Source of the DNA: Streptomyces sp. NBC_01232
GTDB taxonomy: Bacteria; Actinomycetota; Actinomycetes; Streptomycetales; Streptomycetaceae
Reading direction: 5' to 3'
Length of the DNA: 64,000 nucleotides
NCBI RefSeq assembly: GCF_035989885.1
Contig: NZ_CP108519.1
Location: 26,158 to 90,157, forward strand
The position numbers were made by a program, and so were the translations under genes. How positions within the stretch are numbered: the first letter of the stretch is position 1; each line of letters opens with the position of its first letter. The notes below the pieces were generated by a model that was given only the letters and a program-made list of their open reading frames with translations, was not told the origin of the DNA and did no database searches. This document shows, piece by piece, positions 60,044-64,000 of this stretch.

Positions 60044-60280
60044 TCACTCCATGGCGGAGCGCAGCATCCCCGCGGTCCTGGCCATCGCGACCGCCGTCGC
60101 CTCATCGGCGGCGGTCCGCCCGGCGTCCTCCAGCAGCAGCGCTGCCGCCTGCAGGAGCCCGACGTGCACGGGCACGGTCTCCAGCCCGGTGAGCGCGGCC
60201 ATGGCCTGGTCGGTCGCGCTCTGCGGGATGAGGGTGCTGACGCCGCGGCCGATGCCTCGCGCCTGACTTGGAGTGTTCAC
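60044..60280 (-). CDS. Small helical protein
   Basis: The 78-residue product begins MNTPSQARGIGRGVSTLI and consists of amphipathic Ala/Leu-rich helices (VGLLQAAALLLEDAGRTA, ATAVAMARTAGMLRSAME). It starts at GTG 60280 with GGAGAG upstream, and its stop converges with the giant gene 27 bp away. It has no membrane span. The family is not recognised. Confidence 0.6.
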   Translation of the reverse strand: MNTPSQARGIGRGVSTLIPQSATDQAMAALTGLETVPVHVGLLQAAALLLEDAGRTAADEATAVAMARTAGMLRSAME

Positions 60281-60364
60281 CAGGTGATTCTCTCCGGTCG
60301 GGCCGCTGGGTGGGTCCGAGTTGACGCACCACCCGGCGGCGGACCGGAGCACCGGGCGGGAGCG

Positions 60365-60895
60365 TCAGACGGCCGGGGAGGCGGTGTAGTCGTGGCGCTG
60401 GTAGCCGCGCCCGTCGCCCTGCCAGTCCAGGAACAGCACCGCGTCGGCCAGAGCCCCGCTGCCGGCCCGATGGCTGATCGTCGGTGTGCGGTAGTGGCCG
60501 TCGTAGTCGGCGCCGGGCGTGCTGTCCTCCATCCGTTGCTCGATGCTGGTGAAGTCCCGCTCGATCACCACGGGGTCGGTGCCCTGGCGGGACTGCTTGA
60601 TCTGGACCCGCAGCTTGGCCCCGTCGAAGATCGTCGGATCGTCGACGGGGTAGAAGCCGGGCCCGTCCCACCGGGCCTCGGCGTAGGCGTGGACGGTGGC
60701 CCCGGACCGAGCCGCGCACGTCTTCACCGTGATCTTCCAGTTGTCCGGCCACGGCCCGTCATAGCTGGTGTCGTCGATGTCGCGTGTGCTGTTGGCGCAC
60801 TTGTAGCGCAGGGCCGGGGCGGCGGTGGCCGGGGCGGCCGCGGTGGCCGAGACCGCAGCCACGGCAAGTGCGGCCACGGTCCTCATGGTGTTCAT
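60365..60895 (-). CDS. Secreted protein of unknown function
   Basis: The 176-residue product has a clear signal peptide (MRTVAALAVAAVSATAAAPA with an Ala-X-Ala site) followed by a mature domain with Tyr/Trp-rich strands: YKCANSTRDIDDTSYDGPWP, ATVHAYAEARWDGPGFY and a C-terminal GRGYQRHDYTASP. Two cysteines may form a disulfide. It is probably exported, perhaps as a surface or entry-exclusion type protein, but that is only a guess from its place on a conjugative element. Confidence 0.68.
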   Translation of the reverse strand: MNTMRTVAALAVAAVSATAAAPATAAPALRYKCANSTRDIDDTSYDGPWPDNWKITVKTCAARSGATVHAYAEARWDGPGFYPVDDPTIFDGAKLRVQIKQSRQGTDPVVIERDFTSIEQRMEDSTPGADYDGHYRTPTISHRAGSGALADAVLFLDWQGDGRGYQRHDYTASPAV

Positions 60896-61600
60896 GACCG
60901 GTCAATGTCGTACTGCGGTCGGCGACACGGCCGGGCTCCGAAGTCGCCCCAGACGAGGGACTGCATGCGTTCTCATTCCCGCCAGGACGCGGCTGGGGCC
61001 GAGGGCGACAGCTCTGGCGCGAATGTCCGTCCCGGCCGCGACGGTCACGCGCGAGGCGGAAGAGACTCGAACTCCCGGCATGCGAAGTGACCGCCCTCTG
61101 GACGGGCGGCATCCGTTACATGGCATGCGTGGCCGGCGCCGCTGCCGACTGCGGCATCTCGGGGCGTCGAAAAGACGGCCAGCGGCGGGAGGGGTGGGGT
61201 CGCAGGCCCTGAGCGGCCGTCTGGCAGCCCCGAAGCCGGGCGGGCCGCCGTACCCCCGCCGTCGATCCGGACCCTGCGTGAGGCGACCTGGCGCTCCGGG
61301 GAGGGCTGGCGGGGAGCAGCTGCTGCCGCGCTCGGTCTGAGGCTTCGTGGGGTCACTCCGTGTCGGTGCGGACCGGCCGGGGTTGATGAGCGCGTCGAGA
61401 ACCGCCTCCCGCGCGCCCGTGGGCACCCGCCAGCCCAAGCGCCGTAGGCGGTGCGGCACAGGTGTTCGCAGAAGCGCGCGCCGGGGCCCGCACGCACCCG
61501 CCATGGCGAGCGCTGCTGACGGCCTGGACGCTTGTTCAGTTCCCCAAAAGATGCCCCTGACCTGCGGAAACATGAAGGGATCAGCTGGACGCGTGAACGC
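60896..61600. other. Gene-poor stretch before the cytosine methyltransferase
   Basis: About 700 bp without a convincing gene. It contains a piece near 61055-61080 that, on the minus strand, reads like a tRNA T-loop region (GGGAGTTCGAGTCTC), but no full tRNA could be folded. Confidence 0.35.
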
Positions 61601-61603
61601 TAA

Positions 61604-61661
61604 TGCAGTAAAGTGGTTCTTGTCGGAAGGGGGGACGGTATCCGCCCCCGACAGCCCGTCA
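61604..61661 (+). promoter_or_regulatory. Leader element copy A, before the methyltransferase
   Basis: TGCAGTAA at 61604-61611 is followed by a hairpin (61621 to 61653) whose loop side reads CGGTATCCGCC, and then CCCGTCA at 61655-61661, 34 bp before the ATG. The same order of parts occurs at 63162-63225 before the next gene and, in part, at the right edge. Confidence 0.6.
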
Positions 61662-61688
61662 CCACCACCAACCCGAAGGACGGTCCGC

Positions 61689-63149
61689 ATGACCTACACC
61701 GCCACCGATCTCTTCTGCGGGGCCGGAGGATCCTCGACTGGACTGGTTGCCGCCGGATTCGAGCTGAAGATGGCCGCCAACCACAGTCCCGTCGCGATCA
61801 CCACGCACAGCGCCAACCACCCCGACGCCGAGCACCTGTGCGCCGACATCAACAACGTCGACATGCGCCGCCTGCCCCGCACCGACGTCCTGTGGGCGTC
61901 GCCGATCTGCACTGAGATCAGCCCCGCCGGAGGCAACCGCCGCACCGGCAGGCCCTCGCAGTTGGGGCTCACGGACGAGGAGTGCGAGCCCGTCGAGAGT
62001 GCGGCCTTCATTCGCACCAGGGCGACCGCGTATGACGTCGTCCGCGCGGTCGAGGTCCACAAGTACAAGGTGATCATGGTGGAGAACGTCACCGAGTTCG
62101 TCACCGACTGGGGGTTGTTCAACTGGTGGTTCAGCGGCGTGGAGCAGCAGGGTTACGTCGGGCAGATCGTCAGTGTCTCCTCCGCCCACGTCGGCGGGGA
62201 GGTCCTCGCCCCGGCCCCCCAGTGGCGCAACCGCGTGTATGTGGTGTTCACCCGGAGCGACATCAAGGTGCCGGACCTGCGTCCCCGCCCGCTGGCCTGG
62301 TGCCCCGAATGCGCCGAGGACGTCCGCGCCGTCCAGTCCTGGCGGAACGGCCGCAAGGTCGGCAAGTACGGCATGCAGTACGACTACCGATGCCCGAACT
62401 CGAAGTGCCAGAACGCACGGGTGGAGCCCTACGTGCGACCGGCCGCCGCAGCCATCGACTGGAGCGACCTGGGGACCCCCATCGGCAGCCGCACCCGCCC
62501 CCTGGCCGCCAAGACGTTGGCCCGGATCCAGGGAGGCCTCGACGAATACCCCCAGCGGGCCAGTCTCGTGACGGTCAACCATGGCGGCCATGACGGCCGT
62601 ACGGCCCTTCCCGAGCTGGCGCCGCTCCCGTCCCGCACCGCCAGGGTGGGCGAGGGCCTGGTAGTCCCCCAGGGCATGCTCGTGCCGACCGGCGGAACGT
62701 GGCGGACCGGCGGAACCGCCCTGGCCGAGCCCATGCCCACCCGGACCACCCGGGAGAGCGACGGCCTGCTGACCATCCCCGGCTCGTTCGTGGTGACCAT
62801 GCGCCGGAACGGCAAGCACGCTCCGGTCACCAAGCCCCTGGCCGCCGTCACCGCCGGGGGTCGCCACCACGGCCTGGTCATCCCGTACCGCAAGGGTGTC
62901 GCGAAGTCGACCGACGAGCCCCTGCTCACCCTCGCCACTCGCGACTCTGCCGGACTCCTGCGGCCGGGAGTCGACATCGATTCCTGCCACTTCCGGATGC
63001 TGCAGCCCCGCGAACAGCTCAACGCGCAGGCCTTCCCGGAGACGTATCTCATCCACGGCACGAAGCACGAGCAGACGCTCCAGGCCGGAAATGCCGTCTC
63101 GTGCAACGTCGCGGAGTGGATCGGGCGCCGAGTCCTCGCGGCCCTCTGA
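61689..63149 (+). CDS. Phage-type DNA (cytosine-5)-methyltransferase
   Basis: The 486-residue enzyme would methylate C5 of cytosine using S-adenosylmethionine. Motif I is DLFCGAGGSSTGL at the N terminus. Motif IV appears as ASPICTEI with the catalytic Cys at about 74, where classical enzymes have PPCQ; motif VI is MVENVTEF at about 131-138. Motif X is QAGNAVSCNVAEWIGRRV near the end. The variable region (about 210-420) contains a zinc-ribbon-like CPEC and CPNSKC pair. This form is like actinophage enzymes rather than restriction-linked ones. No restriction endonuclease lies beside it. GAAGGA precedes ATG 61689. Confidence 0.9.
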   Translation: MTYTATDLFCGAGGSSTGLVAAGFELKMAANHSPVAITTHSANHPDAEHLCADINNVDMRRLPRTDVLWASPICTEISPAGGNRRTGRPSQLGLTDEECEPVESAAFIRTRATAYDVVRAVEVHKYKVIMVENVTEFVTDWGLFNWWFSGVEQQGYVGQIVSVSSAHVGGEVLAPAPQWRNRVYVVFTRSDIKVPDLRPRPLAWCPECAEDVRAVQSWRNGRKVGKYGMQYDYRCPNSKCQNARVEPYVRPAAAAIDWSDLGTPIGSRTRPLAAKTLARIQGGLDEYPQRASLVTVNHGGHDGRTALPELAPLPSRTARVGEGLVVPQGMLVPTGGTWRTGGTALAEPMPTRTTRESDGLLTIPGSFVVTMRRNGKHAPVTKPLAAVTAGGRHHGLVIPYRKGVAKSTDEPLLTLATRDSAGLLRPGVDIDSCHFRMLQPREQLNAQAFPETYLIHGTKHEQTLQAGNAVSCNVAEWIGRRVLAAL

Positions 63150-63161
63150 TCTGTCACCTAT

Positions 63162-63225
63162 TGCAGTAAGCGAATAAGTGTCGGGTGGGGCGGCCGGTAT
63201 CCGCCCCACCCGGTCCCACCCGTCA
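63162..63225 (+). promoter_or_regulatory. Leader element copy B, before the next gene
   Basis: TGCAGTAA at 63162-63169 is followed by a perfect 12-bp stem (63182-63193 with 63201-63212) and a 7-base loop CCGGTAT, then CCCGTCA at 63219-63225, 25 bp before the ATG at 63244. Confidence 0.65.
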
Positions 63226-63243
63226 CCGACAAAGGAACTGACC

Positions 63244-63720
63244 ATGACGCATGACCGGCCGACCGCCGCCCAGAGCTACACCCTCCCCGACAGCCTCACG
63301 CTGGCCGAAGCCGCCGACCGCGCCGACGACTGCAGCACCGATTCCGCTGCCGTCGCACGAGCGGTCTGCCTGCTCCTCGCCGCCACCGTCCGCGACCTGC
63401 TCACCAAAGGTGATCACGACGCCGGATTCGACGCCACCGGGCTGGAACTGCTGCGGCATCACGTCCTCGGAACGATGACGGCCACCGGCTACTACTGGAC
63501 CGCCGACGGCGGCCGCCACCAGTTCGAGGAAGCCAACGCCTCCTACGACCTCACGGGCTGGAGCTGCGACCTCACCGACAAGAACCAGGACGCATGGGAA
63601 CCGCTGTGCACAGCCCTGGACGGGGACGACCTCGGCACCCGCTACCGGCTCGACCTCCCCCGGGCCGCCGCGTGCATCCTCACAGACCCTGCCTTGATGC
63701 CGACCACGGACGCCCCCTAG
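63244..63720 (+). CDS. Hypothetical soluble protein
   Basis: The 158-residue product begins MTHDRPTAAQSYTLPDSLTL, has a helical ARAVCLLLAATVRDLLTKG segment, a central ATGYYWTADGGRHQFEEAN and a late WEPLCTALDGDDLG. AAAGGAAC precedes ATG 63244. It is downstream of the cytosine methyltransferase and shares its leader motif, so may be regulated with it. The family is not recognised. Confidence 0.62.
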   Translation: MTHDRPTAAQSYTLPDSLTLAEAADRADDCSTDSAAVARAVCLLLAATVRDLLTKGDHDAGFDATGLELLRHHVLGTMTATGYYWTADGGRHQFEEANASYDLTGWSCDLTDKNQDAWEPLCTALDGDDLGTRYRLDLPRAAACILTDPALMPTTDAP

Positions 63721-63728
63721 CCACACCG

Positions 63729-63759
63729 CCCCGGGCCGGGACCCGCTCCCGGCCCGGGG
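63729..63759 (+). terminator. Perfect 13-bp hairpin
   Basis: CCCCGGGCCGGGA at 63729-63741 pairs exactly with 63747-63759 around CCCGC, nine bases after the stop at 63720. There is no T-run, as usual in Streptomyces. Confidence 0.75.
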
Positions 63760-63926
63760 CCACATGCGGGGCGCCAGCGCGCGGTGGCCGACGGTTCGTC
63801 GCGGTGGTCGTCCTCGCTGCGAACGCCGGCCGCAGGCCAGGCCCGTCCGGCGTCACGCTGCCGGCCGGCCTCCCCCCGGTGCGGACCGCCGCACGACTCT
63901 GGTGCGGGCCGCAGGACAAGAAAAAA

Positions 63927-63986
63927 GGGGACCGGCGAACCCGCCCCGTGAAGGGCGGTCGGTATTCCGCCGGTCCCAACCCGTCA
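63927..63986 (+). promoter_or_regulatory. Leader element copy C at the right edge
   Basis: A 10-bp stem (63928-63937 with 63968-63977) encloses a second small stem (63941-63946 with 63953-63958). CGGTATTCCGCC at 63960-63971 and CCCGTCA at 63980-63986 match copies A and B in order and spacing. A gene start is expected just beyond the right edge. Confidence 0.55.
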
Positions 63987-64000
63987 ACACCCGAAGGCGC

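Noticed and set aside
60902..61690. A 262-codon minus-strand frame before the cytosine methyltransferase
   Set aside because: It is Arg/Pro-rich without domain or RBS and includes the tRNA-like piece, so it is not considered a gene.

Overview
This window reads as part of a Streptomyces (or closely related actinomycete) conjugative element, most likely a large plasmid, possibly an integrated one. The evidence is the very high G+C content with third codon positions almost always G or C, frequent GTG starts, GTGA/ATGA overlaps between genes, many families typical of Streptomyces plasmids, and a dedicated partition locus. No rRNA, complete tRNA, integrase or CRISPR array was seen.

Layout. 1-5.2 kb is accessory: an HNH nuclease cut by the left edge, a complete ISL3-family insertion sequence with a perfect 8-bp target duplication that carries a DUF4259 passenger gene, and a barstar-domain protein. 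5.7-8.8 kb holds a replication-type winged-helix protein with internal palindromic repeats, an XRE regulator and a GntR/UTRA regulator with two operator copies. 8.9-15.1 kb is a Streptomyces TraB-type transfer module: small membrane (spread-like) proteins, an FtsK/TraB DNA pump, a cluster of short direct repeats just after it that could be its DNA recognition locus, and a DUF2637 membrane/coiled-coil protein. 15.1-18.7 kb has a MerR/excisionase-like protein and a 14-blade WD40 protein with an HTH-like N terminus. 19.2-21.7 kb is parA-parB with three copies of one parS-like palindrome.

22-26.5 kb is two divergent operons: a TPR regulator with an acetyltransferase, facing small proteins, a Gly/Pro-rich peptide and a PCMT-like methyltransferase, which may be a peptide-modification locus. 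27.7-31.5 kb is bounded by IS21-type terminal repeats but holds only an istB remnant plus cargo: an HTH/trypsin-like protein, a small membrane protein, a SMI1/KNR4 protein and an HTH gene. 31.6-35.5 kb is a MobF relaxase-helicase. 39.1-49.7 kb encodes a type IV secretion-like conjugation machine: a lytic transglycosylase/NlpC protein, a ParA-like protein, small membrane proteins, a VirB6-like protein, an SCO6880-type protein, a VirB4-like ATPase and a VirD4 coupling protein. 49.7-60 kb is one giant 3,444-codon methyltransferase-helicase reading frame of the DarB/SNF2 plasmid type, with a second well-formed frame embedded in it. 60-64 kb has a secreted protein, a phage-type cytosine methyltransferase and a small gene; a leader hairpin motif precedes the last two and recurs at the right edge.

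How it fits together. The element appears to carry replication, partition and two mechanistically different transfer systems (TraB double-strand pump and MobF/T4SS). DNA-modifying proteins at the right could protect transferred DNA. An HTH-fused large protein paired divergently with a tiny membrane protein occurs three times (18.2, 28.2 and 38.2 kb) and is the most unusual recurring pattern here, together with the repeated leader element and the embedded reading frame.
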